Source: Candidatus Omnitrophota bacterium
Lineage (GTDB): Bacteria > Hinthialibacterota > Hinthialibacteria > Hinthialibacterales > Hinthialibacteraceae
Reading direction: 5' to 3'
Assembly: GCA_003598175.1 (NCBI GenBank)
Contig: QZKN01000073.1
Coordinates: forward strand, 1-55,076
Length of the DNA stretch: 55,076 nucleotides
In this document: positions 1 to 8,291 of the stretch, piece after piece
Numbering within the stretch: position 1 is the first letter of the stretch
How the letters are laid out: the number at the start of each line of letters is the position of its first letter
Made by a program: the position numbers and the translations under genes
The notes under the pieces: model-generated
What the model was told of the DNA's origin: nothing
What the model saw: the letters and a program-made list of their open reading frames with translations, nothing else
Database searches by the model: none

Positions 1-89
1 CCATCAAGACCCTCGTTTCCGCCCTACGGGATTATATTCGCACGGGTCAACTTCCTCCTTTCCCTCCTGTCATTACTTCAAATGACTGA
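1..89 (+). CDS. C-terminal end of an upstream coding region (partial)
   Basis: The reading frame that starts at base 3 is open from the window edge to a TGA at 87-89 and encodes about 28 residues containing ALRDYIRTG and a proline-rich tail. The same frame continues directly after the TGA into the next coding stretch without a shift. It therefore looks like the middle of a larger protein broken by one nonsense codon rather than a natural protein end. The protein family cannot be told from so short a piece. Confidence 0.4.
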   Translation, partial: IKTLVSALRDYIRTGQLPPFPPVITSND

Positions 90-149
90 ACTGTTACAAT
101 AGAAGGTGTTTATTATGAGTTCACATGTGCATATGATCGTTGGTGGAGT

Positions 150-767
150 TTGTATGATGATGCTCCTAGTATTGAACTATTTCAACAAGATTTTACTACA
201 ATTACACCTATTAATGGAGAAATTATACAAAGTTCACCTAATACCATTACCTTAAGATATATTCCAACGATTGAAGGAATCTATTATTTACTTATATCAG
301 GATCGGAATCGTCTTTTTTGGGCAGTTACTCCTTACTCTACATGAGCCGTACACCTCCAACCCCAACCCCTGATCCTAATACAACGCCAACTCCTACTTT
401 CACTCCTATCGCAACTTCAAGCGATATGGAACTCAATATGGTCAGCGCCGATTTCTCGGCTGAAATCATGTATTCCATCGATGAAGAACTCGTCGGATTA
501 GGTATCAACGTCATAGCCGGGACCAATGATGATCTCGTTGCCATCGTACGTGATGGAGCTGGGGCATATTATCTCAAACTTTATTCTCCGGGCGGGAGCC
601 AGATTATCGCGAAGAGCAGAGCGGATGTCTCGATAAACGGATTGTTGGTGGGAAGTCAAAACAAATTACTCGTGATTATTAAAAATATCAGTGAACATGC
701 ATGGAAAGTCTATCGAATCACAGGTCCATTTAATCCAACAAGCATCCGGAATTTTGCACTTTTTTAG
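150..767 (+). CDS. Secreted-type protein with PPC-like beta domain and Pro/Thr linker
   Basis: The called start is a TTG, but coding character in this frame reaches back to base 90, immediately after an in-frame TGA, so this is probably the distal part of a longer protein. Residues 1-65 look like a bacterial pre-peptidase C-terminal (PPC-like) beta-sandwich, with a late GIYYLLISG strand and a GSYSLLY end. Residues about 68-88 are a Pro/Thr linker typical of exported proteins. The remaining 115 residues are beta-rich and unrecognised. The first third is more AT-rich than the rest. No function is assigned. Confidence 0.5.
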   Translation: MYDDAPSIELFQQDFTTITPINGEIIQSSPNTITLRYIPTIEGIYYLLISGSESSFLGSYSLLYMSRTPPTPTPDPNTTPTPTFTPIATSSDMELNMVSADFSAEIMYSIDEELVGLGINVIAGTNDDLVAIVRDGAGAYYLKLYSPGGSQIIAKSRADVSINGLLVGSQNKLLVIIKNISEHAWKVYRITGPFNPTSIRNFALF

Positions 768-773
768 TTAAAT

Positions 774-801
774 GGTGGGTTTCATTACCATTCAACCCAC
801 C
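774..801. repeat. Small hairpin, GGTGGGTT/AACCCACC
   Basis: An 8-bp perfect inverted repeat (GGTGGGTT and AACCCACC) starts 7 bases after the stop at 767. It lacks a clear U-tract. The same stem type occurs at 21457-21483. It may end or stabilise the upstream transcript. Confidence 0.45.
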
Positions 802-860
802 CTACCGAACCACCGAACTTGAATATTTCTTATGGCTATTTCCTTCGTGGTCAAGCAGGT

Positions 861-938
861 GTAGGATGGATTATGTCGTTTTAACCCATCATTAATATAT
901 CCCATTTTGATGGGTTGAAAAAGCACAACCCATCCTAC
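861..938. repeat. Nested palindromic extragenic element
   Basis: The outer arms GTAGGATGG and CCATCCTAC enclose inner arms resembling TTTTAACCCATCA and TGATGGGTTGAAAA, which gives a double-stem palindrome of about 78 bases. Elements with GTAGGATGGGTT-type ends are common extragenic repeats in many bacteria. It lies in the gene-poor stretch 768-1266, which otherwise holds only the hairpin at 774 and the gene fragment at 1020-1196. Confidence 0.6.
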
Positions 939-1019
939 GAGACGGAGACGGCGGCTATCGGCATAGTTGACATGTCCGATGCGACGCTGATCGAGTATTC
1001 ATGCGGATAGCCGGTTTTC

Positions 1020-1196
1020 CTAAGTCGAGATGAACGAAATTTGTAATTTTTTTATGCAACGCGGCCGCAACACGTTGCAGCATGGATACAGAATGGCCGC
1101 CATAATCAGCATTTTCAAGACAGGCATATGCACAAATTTTTCTTTCCGTTTCAATGCCCGTTTGATATCGATATCCGGAACCTTCTCTTCCTTCAT
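1020..1196 (-). pseudogene. Truncated duplicate of the 5' end of the M23 peptidase gene
   Basis: This minus-strand frame encodes 58 residues beginning MKEEKVPDIDIKRALK, which closely matches the residues just upstream of the M23 peptidase signal peptide next door (KEEKVPDIVIHRALK). A hydrophobic stretch follows (VLKMLIMAAILY), then unrelated sequence and a stop. At DNA level, 1149-1215 matches 2755-2821 at about 54 of 67 positions, including bases upstream of the start. It is probably the remnant of a tandem duplicate that lost its catalytic part. A small real peptide gene cannot be excluded. Confidence 0.45.
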
Positions 1197-1215
1197 CAAA
1201 CCATAAGCGAGCAAC
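1149..1215 (-). repeat. 67-bp direct repeat, copy 1
   Basis: It aligns without gaps to 2755-2821 (13 mismatches in 67). Each copy covers the first codons and immediate upstream bases of a reading frame on the minus strand. The two copies flank the M23 peptidase gene. Confidence 0.7.
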
Positions 1216-1266
1216 GTTACATTCCGCCCATGAAAAAATACAGAATCCGATAATTGACATGATGCC

Positions 1267-2745
1267 TTATTCTTCCACAACCACCCGCATCCGGATCGTT
1301 GCCGGCTCATCGTTTTTGCTCATTGCTCGTAACGAAGCGGCATAAACTCCCGGTTTCTCATAGGAATGGCGAATGGTCTCGTGAATGGGTTGAGGGGGCG
1401 TCCCCTCTCCGAAATCGATCGTTACTTCGCCTTTTGTATTCATCAACCGATTGGTAAACTCGACGGGATCGCCGGGTTGAATGCCGCGGACGGGCGTGTG
1501 ATAAAACCATCCAAATGCAATGTCGCGAGGATGCGCCGCATCGTAAATCCGAACCTGCAAAAAATCGTGGTCTTCGTTTCCATGGTCGGTATGCACAATC
1601 AGCATTTCGCTATAAAGACCGGGATGGTCATATTGAACATCAATTTCCGCCGTGTTTACTTGCCGGCCATCGTGGAGCCGCCAGGTGAAATCGGAAATGT
1701 TGCCTCCCTCTCGCGCAATACTACGAGAGCCATCCAGCCGAATCGTTTGCCCCGGCAACCCAAATGCGTATCCGCCGGCGACCGCGAGAACCGCATCCGA
1801 ATAATCACGCAGATACGCCTCGGCGAGAAATGGATAACTGCCGATATTCGTATCGCCCAGGATAAAATCCGCGTGAAGGTGAGGATCGTGAGTCTGCGAT
1901 TTGCGCCCGGCCCACGTCATCCCTGTCTTTCCAAGAGTGTCTCCGGCGCGAACGGTAGTTCCGACGGTAAGAGCTGGTTCAATGGTCTCGATATTCATAT
2001 GGGCATATTGATATTTTAGTCCGGAAGCATGTGCGATGATCAACAGGTTCGAATCCCCATCGCCGTGCGGCAAAGGCGACGTAATGATTTTGCCATCCAG
2101 CATGGCAATCACCGGCAGGTGATCGGGAACCGCCCCAAAATCTTCGCCGCGATGGTAATACAATTTATTGTAAGGGACCAACGAGAGCCACGTGTTATTA
2201 TAACTGGCGGAACGCCAGCGATAGTTCCGCATCGGGAAGCGAAGCGTGGAGGGTCCCCAACTTTCCCCCTGCGCAACCGCCGAGAATCTCACATCACCGC
2301 CCCGCCAACCGAGCGGAGCCAATTCGACCTGTTGCGCCCAATTCCTTGTCGCCTCGACATACAACCGTAATCCGTTCACGACGAGAGGAAACTGATAGGG
2401 CCGCGCATGCAAGAGCGCTCTCTCGCCGTCGACCTCCACGATCACTTGCGCGTCACATAGCGTGCGGCGCGCATGATTTTCTTCAATCCATTGGTCCGCT
2501 TCCCATGATTCGGTGAAGGATATCAGCCGGACGTTTCGTTCGATCACCTCGCCGTTGACGGATCGTTGGACTTTGAATTCTTCCCCATTTTTCAATTCAA
2601 ACACCACCGGCCATCCTTTGGCATCCCCTACGATGACGGGCGTCTGGGCGGCTGCAATAGTGGAATATCCGCAGTAAATCGTAAGGTATACAAAAATCGC
2701 TTGACACAACACCATTATTTTTACCGATAAATTGATAGGAATCAT
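1267..2745 (-). CDS. Secreted M23 (LytM-like) metallopeptidase with PKD-like domains
   Basis: This is a predicted zinc endopeptidase of the lysostaphin/LytM type, which cuts peptidoglycan cross-bridges or other peptides outside the cytoplasm. The ATG at 2745 places a hydrophobic signal segment at residues about 6-30. In-frame GTG 2802 and TTG 2805 starts would add about 20 residues that are conserved in the truncated duplicate, so the start is uncertain. With this start the zinc-ligand motifs are HRGED at about 198-202 and DPHLH at about 288-291, the usual HxxxD and HxH pair. An N-terminal beta region precedes the peptidase domain, and two PKD-like beta domains follow it. There is no good ribosome binding site before either start. 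The length of 492 residues fits multi-domain secreted M23 proteins. Confidence 0.8.
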   Translation of the reverse strand: MIPINLSVKIMVLCQAIFVYLTIYCGYSTIAAAQTPVIVGDAKGWPVVFELKNGEEFKVQRSVNGEVIERNVRLISFTESWEADQWIEENHARRTLCDAQVIVEVDGERALLHARPYQFPLVVNGLRLYVEATRNWAQQVELAPLGWRGGDVRFSAVAQGESWGPSTLRFPMRNYRWRSASYNNTWLSLVPYNKLYYHRGEDFGAVPDHLPVIAMLDGKIITSPLPHGDGDSNLLIIAHASGLKYQYAHMNIETIEPALTVGTTVRAGDTLGKTGMTWAGRKSQTHDPHLHADFILGDTNIGSYPFLAEAYLRDYSDAVLAVAGGYAFGLPGQTIRLDGSRSIAREGGNISDFTWRLHDGRQVNTAEIDVQYDHPGLYSEMLIVHTDHGNEDHDFLQVRIYDAAHPRDIAFGWFYHTPVRGIQPGDPVEFTNRLMNTKGEVTIDFGEGTPPQPIHETIRHSYEKPGVYAASLRAMSKNDEPATIRMRVVVEE

Positions 2746-2754
2746 TCGTTGCGT

Positions 2755-2821
2755 TTTCAATGCCCGATGGATCACGATATCAGGAACTTTCTCTTCCTTC
2801 ACCAAACAGAGTGCGAGTAAC
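2755..2821 (-). repeat. 67-bp direct repeat, copy 2
   Basis: It is the partner of 1149-1215 and covers the upstream in-frame codons of the M23 peptidase gene. It is the presumed source of the truncated duplicate. Confidence 0.7.
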
Positions 2822-2996
2822 TTTTACAGGAACCGTTCCATCATTCTCCTTATAAAGTATACAGCAGTTTTAGGCATTACCCCACTCTCATGATATCAAT
2901 TTTGAGATAATGTGTAAACACATTCAAAAAACATCGTTCTCTTCGATCGCATTATCTTCATGTTGGCCTGGACCTCGCCTATTATCCCCCCTCATC

Positions 2997-3034
2997 CCTT
3001 CAAAGGCAGACTTCGTCATGTCGTTGCCACCCGA
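2997..3034 (+). repeat. Direct repeat left of the toxin-antitoxin module
   Basis: A 38-bp stretch from CCTTCAAAGGCAG to TTGCCACCCGA matches 3645-3682 with four mismatches. The pair brackets the antitoxin and toxin genes. The rest of the gap 2822-3170 shows no gene. Confidence 0.7.
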
Positions 3035-3170
3035 GCGTAGTTTTTTATGAATTAGGCAGATTCAGGAAGAATTCACTTCCGACAGTGAAAAGATAAAGCA
3101 AATTGTGATAGAATATTTATCATCCTATTTCGAAATCATTCTCATACGATGAGATTGAGTCAGGTAAAAT

Positions 3171-3380
3171 ATGTCTCCGTCAACTCTTCAATACATCTCA
3201 GATGAAACCGGCGAGGTGAAAGCCGTTATTGTGCCCATCGAATTGTGGCGAGAAATCGAATCGGAAAAAGAAACCGCCTACTTGCTCGAAAGCGTCGTCA
3301 TGAAAAAGAGACTCCTGGACGCCAAAAATCGGGAGGAAGGGATTCCTCTTGAGGTGGTTCGTGAAAAACTTGGAATTTGA
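3171..3380 (+). CDS. Phd/YefM-type antitoxin
   Basis: This 69-residue protein lies directly before and overlaps a YoeB-like toxin, the classical antitoxin-first order. The N-terminal half (YISDETGEVKAVIVPIELW) has the beta-strand pattern of Phd/YefM/RelB-like DNA-binding antitoxins. The C-terminal half is charged and helical, suited to wrapping the toxin. Family proteins neutralise the toxin and repress their own promoter as a complex. The exact antitoxin subfamily is uncertain, and the assignment rests partly on the neighbour. Confidence 0.75.
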   Translation: MSPSTLQYISDETGEVKAVIVPIELWREIESEKETAYLLESVVMKKRLLDAKNREEGIPLEVVREKLGI

Positions 3381-3630
3381 CCAACATGCATTGGAAGACA
3401 TGATTTGGTGGGTTCAGACGAATCGGAAAACCGCGTTGAAGATCATGAATCTCATCCTGGAGATCCAAAAATCTCCTTTTCGAGGAAACGGAAAACCTGA
3501 ACCGTTGAAACATGAATTAAACGGTTGTTGGTCAAGGCGGATCGATAAGGAACATCGGATTGTGTATCAGGTTCTGGATGAGAAAATCCGAATACTCGCT
3601 TGCCGTCACCACTATAAAAGAAAACAATAA
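3361..3630 (+). CDS. yoeB: YoeB/Txe-family mRNA interferase toxin
   Basis: This is an 89-residue RelE-superfamily ribonuclease of the YoeB type, which cuts mRNA in the ribosomal A site. The motif chain NGKPEPLKH, WSRRIDKEHRIVY and CRHHY is diagnostic. Glu47, Arg66 and His84-Tyr85 match the catalytic Glu46, Arg65 and His83-Tyr84 of E. coli YoeB. GTG 3361 is preferred because GAGGTGG lies just upstream and the N-terminus then matches family length. A TTG at 3349 is the alternative. The gene overlaps the antitoxin by 20 bases, which suggests coupled translation. Confidence 0.88.
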   Translation: MKNLEFDQHALEDMIWWVQTNRKTALKIMNLILEIQKSPFRGNGKPEPLKHELNGCWSRRIDKEHRIVYQVLDEKIRILACRHHYKRKQ

Positions 3631-3644
3631 TTCATACTTGAGTT

Positions 3645-3682
3645 CCTTCAAATGCAGATTTCGTCATGCCTTTGCCACCCGA
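3645..3682 (+). repeat. Direct repeat right of the toxin-antitoxin module
   Basis: It matches 2997-3034 over 38 bases with four mismatches and lies 15 bases after the toxin stop codon. Such flanking repeats can mark insertion or excision of a small cassette. Confidence 0.7.
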
Positions 3683-3692
3683 CCTATAACCT

Positions 3693-6005
3693 TTAGTAAT
3701 TAGTATTTAAATGCTTCCGCAAAAACGCAAACGTCCCCACGCCGTGGATCGAATGCGGTCCGTTAAAAAACTCGATCTCCGCGCGCTCTCCAAGTCCCAA
3801 CAGATTGTAGCGCCTGCGCGTCCGCGCAAACTCGTACGCCACCCATTCGTCCGGCGCGACGCCGTCGTGATGCCCGCGCTCGACCATAAACGGCCGCGGC
3901 AGGATCATCCAACTCATTTCCGCATAATTGAAGGTATTTCCCAAATTGAATTCCGGCATGTCGTACTCGCCGGTGAATAAATAACTATAGCGATGCCGCG
4001 CCGACACATTTTTCCAGATCCATTCGTTGTAATCCGCCGAACAGATCGACAGGCAATAGCCGTTCAGCAACGCCGGAATCCGCATCGCCGTCTTGCCGCC
4101 GTAACTTAATCCATAAAACGCGATTCGTTCCGCGTCGACGCACGGCAGGCTCGCCAGCCAGCGTAGCGTTTGCTCATGCTGCCTGACGATGAAGGAGTAA
4201 AGAGTGAGTTTCAGCGGCTGCGCTTTGCGCAACAATACGCGAAATCGATCCTGCCCGATATACGGATTCTGCGGCGCGTACGTGATGAATCCCAACTCGG
4301 CCAATTTACAGGCGTATTGGTTGTACGCTTTGTTATCGATTCGCGGGTCGGCCACATCCTGCGGTCGCCCTTCCAATCCGTGCTGGCAAACCACCACCGG
4401 CCGCTTTTCCCCATCCACAGTATTTTTCGGAATTAATAAAATTCCATACGCGAACACATCCGGATAAACATCCAGCATCACTTCATACCCTTTGTAGTTC
4501 TCTTCGTCGCACAGCAAACGAGTGCGCGCGTTGGCCGGCAGAGTCGCAGGCGGCAGCCGCCCAATGATTTCATCCCAAAAATACTCTTTATACCATTCAC
4601 AACTCTTCTCCCACGCCTCCGCACTGGAATCGTCCGCCTTCGACCAGAATTCGTTGCGTGTAAATTCACTCTCCCGCATGAGAACTTGCGTATGCTCGAG
4701 CAATTGATCGAATTGCCGTTTCATTCGTTCCCGATCGATCATGGTTCGCCGATGAATGGGAGGAACGCCGGGCGCAAGCATCGGTATCTTTATTCCCAAT
4801 CCGTGCAAAAACGCCAACAACGCCGCATCTCCTCCCTCCAATCCCTTGCGATTATCGATCAATTGAAAAAAAGGAGATGGCGATAACAAATCAATTAATT
4901 TTATCGTTCGCTGAAATTCATGTTCCACATCCGCAAAATCCGGTGTGGTGATCACACCCGGCGCGGCGCCGCTGCGATTCGGCGTCGCCGGCGGTCCCTC
5001 CACCTCCGGAAACGCGCACGCCTCCACAACCAGCGCACGCGGCGCGATCAAGGATGCAATTTCCGCATCGCCGAATTCCGTCAACAACGACCAGACGTTA
5101 CGATAAATCGGCTCCCGCCACAATTCCTCTCGCGGTCGAAAATATCCGCTCACTCCCACGGCATCGATGCGCGGATCAATCGCCCCGGCATAAAAAGCCA
5201 GAAGCCCCCCTCCCCCATAGCCAAATACGCCGATTGGCAATTCCCGATCCTGCGTCTCAAACCAATCCACTCCCGCCAGAATTTTCTGTATTTCGTACCC
5301 GATAATGTGCCGTCCCATTTCATACGCCGCCCGATACAGAAACTCGCGATGCGGTTGGTTCGTCATGCGAATGTCAGCACGGCCCGAATAGGTATCCCGC
5401 CGATTGATCAAATACGGAACCAACACCCGGCAGCCGTTTTCCGCCAATCGCCGCGCGAATTGCGCCTCTCCCGCCAAGCCGGGAATCAATCCGCACAGCA
5501 TTTCCGGTATCCGGTCGCAATCGGAAAGGGCGATCACGTTGGCAATCGGCGGACGATCGGGTTCCAGCAAAAGTCCTTCCCCCTCCACGCCGTCAAACAC
5601 ATTCCATCGCACCGCAAAAATTTTGTAGCCCAATCCTTCCCCCACTCTTCCCGGTCGAAGTTCTTTTTCCGACAAGTTTCTTGCATGATCAATCGGCGCG
5701 GAAATGCTCATCGCGATCGTTTCGCGCGCATCCACCTCGCCTAGAATCGTTCGAAGCCGATTCCGATTCGGCTCCACCGATTTGATGTAATTCGTGTGGG
5801 AAGAAACATCACGATTCCATCGCTCCGCGCGTCGAGCAACAGACGCCTCGATCTCCCGCAGGAGATACCGATCGATCCCCGCCACCATCTCCACCGCCAA
5901 ATCCCCTTCCGGCGTCAACGGTTGCGTCCCCGGCAACGTTTCCATTGCCGCAAAGGATGGGAACGAGATTGGAATCAAGAAATATAAACAAAAAACGATT
6001 CGCAT
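3693..6005 (-). CDS. Secreted protein with two tandem alpha/beta-hydrolase domains
   Basis: This 770-residue protein has a signal peptide (residues 1-20, ending SFAA) and two hydrolase-fold units of the dienelactone-hydrolase/acetyl-xylan-esterase kind. The second unit (about 440-770) keeps a nucleophile elbow GLSYGG with Ser634, an acid candidate Asp714 in HHDGVAP, and His751 or His754 near the end. The first unit (about 100-420) has GYGGG at 262-266, with Gly in place of the nucleophilic Ser, so it is probably inactive. Likely substrates are acyl or carbohydrate esters outside the cytoplasm, but this is inferred from the fold only. It stands alone, with no operon partners. Confidence 0.72.
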   Translation of the reverse strand: MRIVFCLYFLIPISFPSFAAMETLPGTQPLTPEGDLAVEMVAGIDRYLLREIEASVARRAERWNRDVSSHTNYIKSVEPNRNRLRTILGEVDARETIAMSISAPIDHARNLSEKELRPGRVGEGLGYKIFAVRWNVFDGVEGEGLLLEPDRPPIANVIALSDCDRIPEMLCGLIPGLAGEAQFARRLAENGCRVLVPYLINRRDTYSGRADIRMTNQPHREFLYRAAYEMGRHIIGYEIQKILAGVDWFETQDRELPIGVFGYGGGGLLAFYAGAIDPRIDAVGVSGYFRPREELWREPIYRNVWSLLTEFGDAEIASLIAPRALVVEACAFPEVEGPPATPNRSGAAPGVITTPDFADVEHEFQRTIKLIDLLSPSPFFQLIDNRKGLEGGDAALLAFLHGLGIKIPMLAPGVPPIHRRTMIDRERMKRQFDQLLEHTQVLMRESEFTRNEFWSKADDSSAEAWEKSCEWYKEYFWDEIIGRLPPATLPANARTRLLCDEENYKGYEVMLDVYPDVFAYGILLIPKNTVDGEKRPVVVCQHGLEGRPQDVADPRIDNKAYNQYACKLAELGFITYAPQNPYIGQDRFRVLLRKAQPLKLTLYSFIVRQHEQTLRWLASLPCVDAERIAFYGLSYGGKTAMRIPALLNGYCLSICSADYNEWIWKNVSARHRYSYLFTGEYDMPEFNLGNTFNYAEMSWMILPRPFMVERGHHDGVAPDEWVAYEFARTRRRYNLLGLGERAEIEFFNGPHSIHGVGTFAFLRKHLNTNY

Positions 6006-6041
6006 CGATCAAGCCTCCTTTCATTCCATGAACACACGAGT

Positions 6042-6071
6042 CGTAGGGGCGGTTCGCGAACCGCCCCTACG
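6042..6071. repeat. Palindromic repeat A (copy 1)
   Basis: A perfect 30-bp palindrome, CGTAGGGGCGGTTCG followed by its complement. Nearly identical copies are at 23231 and 46725, with a variant at 8222. It lies between divergent genes, upstream of the hydrolase gene. Confidence 0.85.
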
Positions 6072-6120
6072 GGTTTATTTTCATCCTTCGTTATGGCCTC
6101 TGGAGGTTTATACAAACATT

Positions 6121-6184
6121 CGCGGGTAGAGCAAGCGTCCCCGCCTGCGATGTTGAGGCAAGCGAGACGCTTGCTTTACCCGCG
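6121..6184. repeat. Palindromic repeat B (copy 1)
   Basis: The arms CGCGGGTAGAGCAAGCGTC and its near-complement (ending GCTTTACCCGCG) form a long imperfect hairpin. Other copies are at 8103, 9436, 23083 and 46607. Here repeat A precedes B, the reverse of the order at the three composite elements. Confidence 0.85.
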
Positions 6185-6375
6185 CAAAAACCACCAATGC
6201 CATTTCCAACGACTCGCCAAAATCGAATCATCACCCACATCCATCAACAGAATTTTAATTTAATAATGCAAAAGAAACAATAACCATTGACTCAATATTT
6301 GCGAAGGGGATTTGCAATCCTTTATTTCTGAAATTTTAAAAGCGATGCCAACGGCTTAAAATTCGGTCCGTTTTC

Positions 6376-6404
6376 TTGACATCACCCCCAATTCCCAATA
6401 AAGT
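6376..6404 (+). promoter_or_regulatory. Candidate sigma-70 promoter for the aldehyde dehydrogenase gene
   Basis: TTGACA at 6376-6381 and TAAAGT at 6399-6404 are separated by 17 bases, which fits a housekeeping promoter. It would give a leader of about 90 bases before the ATG at 6503. Confidence 0.45.
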
Positions 6405-6502
6405 CACATGAATCACTCAATACGATCTTAACTTTTACTATAAAAACGAACGTAAAGTCGGATCAAATACAATTTATATTTAACGTAAAGAAACGGAATC
6501 CA

Positions 6503-7960
6503 ATGACAGTCCCAACGTGCAAACAACTCATCAACGGCAAATGGCAGGAATCAACGTCAGGCAACATTCTTCCGGTCACCAATCCCTCGACCGGCGAAAC
6601 CATTGCACAAGTGCCTTTGTGCGACCAAAGTGAGGTGGACAAAGCCGTCCAGGCCGCTCTCGCCGCTTTCCCCGCATGGGCGAAGACTCCCCCGCAAGCG
6701 CGTACGCAGATTCTGTTCCGCTACAAACATCTGCTGGACGCACATTTCGACGAACTTTACCGTCTCGTCACCCGCGAGCACGGCAAAACCCTCGCCGAGG
6801 CAAAGGGCTCCGTTCGCCGCGGCATCGAAGTCGTCGATCTCGCCTGCGGCATTCCCATGCTCATCAAAGGCGAAACCCTGTCCGAAACCGGCGGCAGCGT
6901 GGATTACATGTCCGAACGCTTTCCCCTCGGCGTCTGCGCGGGAATCACCCCCTTCAATTTCCCCGCCATGATTCCGCTGTGGATGTTCCCCATTGCTCTC
7001 GCCTGCGGCAACACATTTATTTTAAAACCATCGGAACAGACGCCGCTGACCGCTATTCGCCTGGTGGAATTGCTGGTTGAAGCGGGCATTCCTGACGGCG
7101 TCATGAATCTCATTCACGGCGCGCGCGATGCGGTGAACGCCCTGCTCACGCATCCCCATATTCGCGCCATTTCCTTTGTCGGTTCCACACCCGTCGCCCG
7201 CTATATTTATCAAACCGGCGCGGCCAACGGAAAACGCGTGCAATCGGCCGGCGGCGCAAAAAATCACTTCATCGTCATGCCGGACGCGCCGGTCGACGCC
7301 GTCATTGAAGCGATCAACGCCTCCGCCTTCGGATGCGCGGGAGAGCGTTGCATGGCAGGCAGCACACTATTGACTGTTCCCGGCGCGACGGAACGCATTC
7401 TCGAACCGTTGCGCGAAGCCGCCGCCGCCATGAAAGTCGGTCCGACCGATAGCGACGAATCCGTCGACATGGGACCCGTCATCAGCAAGCCGCATCTCGA
7501 AAAAATCCACGGATACCTCGCCCAAAGTGAAAAAGAAGGCGCCAAGCTCATCCTGGACGGCCGCCACGTGAACGTGGAAAGCGCTCCCAACGGCTATTAC
7601 ATCGCTCCCACCCTTGTCGACGGCGTTAATCCGCAAAGCGGCATCATCAAAGAGGAAGTGTTCGGTCCCGTTCTCGGCATCCTGCGCATGAACAGCCTCG
7701 ACGAAGCCATCGAACAAATGAATCAAAGCCCCTTCGGCAACGCCGGCGTCATTTTCACCGACAGCGGCAAGGCCGCCCGCCAATTCCGCCGTGAAGTCCG
7801 CTGCGGCATGATCGGAATCAACGTCGGCGTTCCCGCTCCGATGGCTTCCTTCTCTTTCACCGGATGGAACGACTCGTTCTTCGGCGACCTGCATATTCAA
7901 GGTACGGAAGGCATCGCTTTTTACACTCAACAAAAAGTCACCATCACCCGCTGGTTTTGA
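6503..7960 (+). CDS. mmsA: CoA-acylating (methyl)malonate-semialdehyde dehydrogenase family protein
   Basis: This 485-residue aldehyde dehydrogenase has the CoA-dependent MmsA/IolA signature. The catalytic Cys283 lies in GERCMA, and the general-base Glu of hydrolytic ALDHs is replaced in SAGGAKNH. The Arg just before the Cys (Arg282) and Arg105/106 match the residues known to hold the substrate carboxylate in malonate-semialdehyde dehydrogenases. The family makes acetyl-CoA or propionyl-CoA with NAD+ and CoA. Because phnW and phnX follow, it may instead oxidise acetaldehyde or phosphonoacetaldehyde from 2-aminoethylphosphonate, but the conserved Arg pair favours a carboxylated semialdehyde. 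The gap to phnW is 331 bases. Confidence 0.88.
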   Translation: MTVPTCKQLINGKWQESTSGNILPVTNPSTGETIAQVPLCDQSEVDKAVQAALAAFPAWAKTPPQARTQILFRYKHLLDAHFDELYRLVTREHGKTLAEAKGSVRRGIEVVDLACGIPMLIKGETLSETGGSVDYMSERFPLGVCAGITPFNFPAMIPLWMFPIALACGNTFILKPSEQTPLTAIRLVELLVEAGIPDGVMNLIHGARDAVNALLTHPHIRAISFVGSTPVARYIYQTGAANGKRVQSAGGAKNHFIVMPDAPVDAVIEAINASAFGCAGERCMAGSTLLTVPGATERILEPLREAAAAMKVGPTDSDESVDMGPVISKPHLEKIHGYLAQSEKEGAKLILDGRHVNVESAPNGYYIAPTLVDGVNPQSGIIKEEVFGPVLGILRMNSLDEAIEQMNQSPFGNAGVIFTDSGKAARQFRREVRCGMIGINVGVPAPMASFSFTGWNDSFFGDLHIQGTEGIAFYTQQKVTITRWF

Positions 7961-8041
7961 CATGGCAACACCAACCATAAGAAATCATTATAAAAACCGC
8001 ATCCAAAGTCTTATAGAACAGCAGTAAGAAGGATAAAATCA

Positions 8042-8084
8042 ATTTTTCCCATTACCATGACAATATGGTCATAAGGAAAAAAAT
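8042..8084. repeat. AT-rich palindrome after the dehydrogenase gene
   Basis: Imperfect dyad symmetry with outer TTTTTCC/GGAAAAA and inner ACCAT/ATGGT arms. It could act as a bidirectional terminator-like hairpin or a protein-binding site. Position and symmetry are the only evidence. Confidence 0.35.
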
Positions 8085-8102
8085 TATCGCCGTTCGTTCA
8101 TC

Positions 8103-8167
8103 CGTGGGTAGAGCAAGCGTCCCCGCTTGCACGAACGACGCAGGCGAGGACGCCTGCTCTACCCACG
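8103..8167. repeat. Palindromic repeat B (copy 2)
   Basis: CGTGGGTAGAGCAAGCG and CGCCTGCTCTACCCACG form the ends of a 65-bp imperfect hairpin. It is the left part of the composite element 8103-8258. Confidence 0.85.
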
Positions 8168-8221
8168 TTAATTTTCCCATAAACATTCATGACCGATTGG
8201 TCACGATGAATGATGATAATT

Positions 8222-8258
8222 CCTCGTAGGGGCAGGTTTGAAACTTGCCCCTACGAGG
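8222..8258. repeat. Palindromic repeat A variant (copy 2)
   Basis: The 18-bp arms CCTCGTAGGGGCAGGTTT and its near-complement sit 33 bases before the phnW start codon, so the hairpin would form in the leader just upstream of the ribosome binding site. The core differs from the other copies (CAGGTTT in place of CGGTTCG). Confidence 0.8.
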
Positions 8259-8291
8259 CGCATTTTCAACCAAATTTTACTGGAGCATCAC

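Noticed and set aside
955..1260. 101-residue minus-strand frame overlapping the M23 duplicate
   Set aside because: It reads the duplicated segment in a different frame from the conserved KEEKVPDI codons and has no recognisable domain.
4920..5744. 274-residue plus-strand frame opposite the double hydrolase gene
   Set aside because: It is antisense to a clear secreted hydrolase and its composition (very rich in Arg, Pro and His) is that of a mirror frame.
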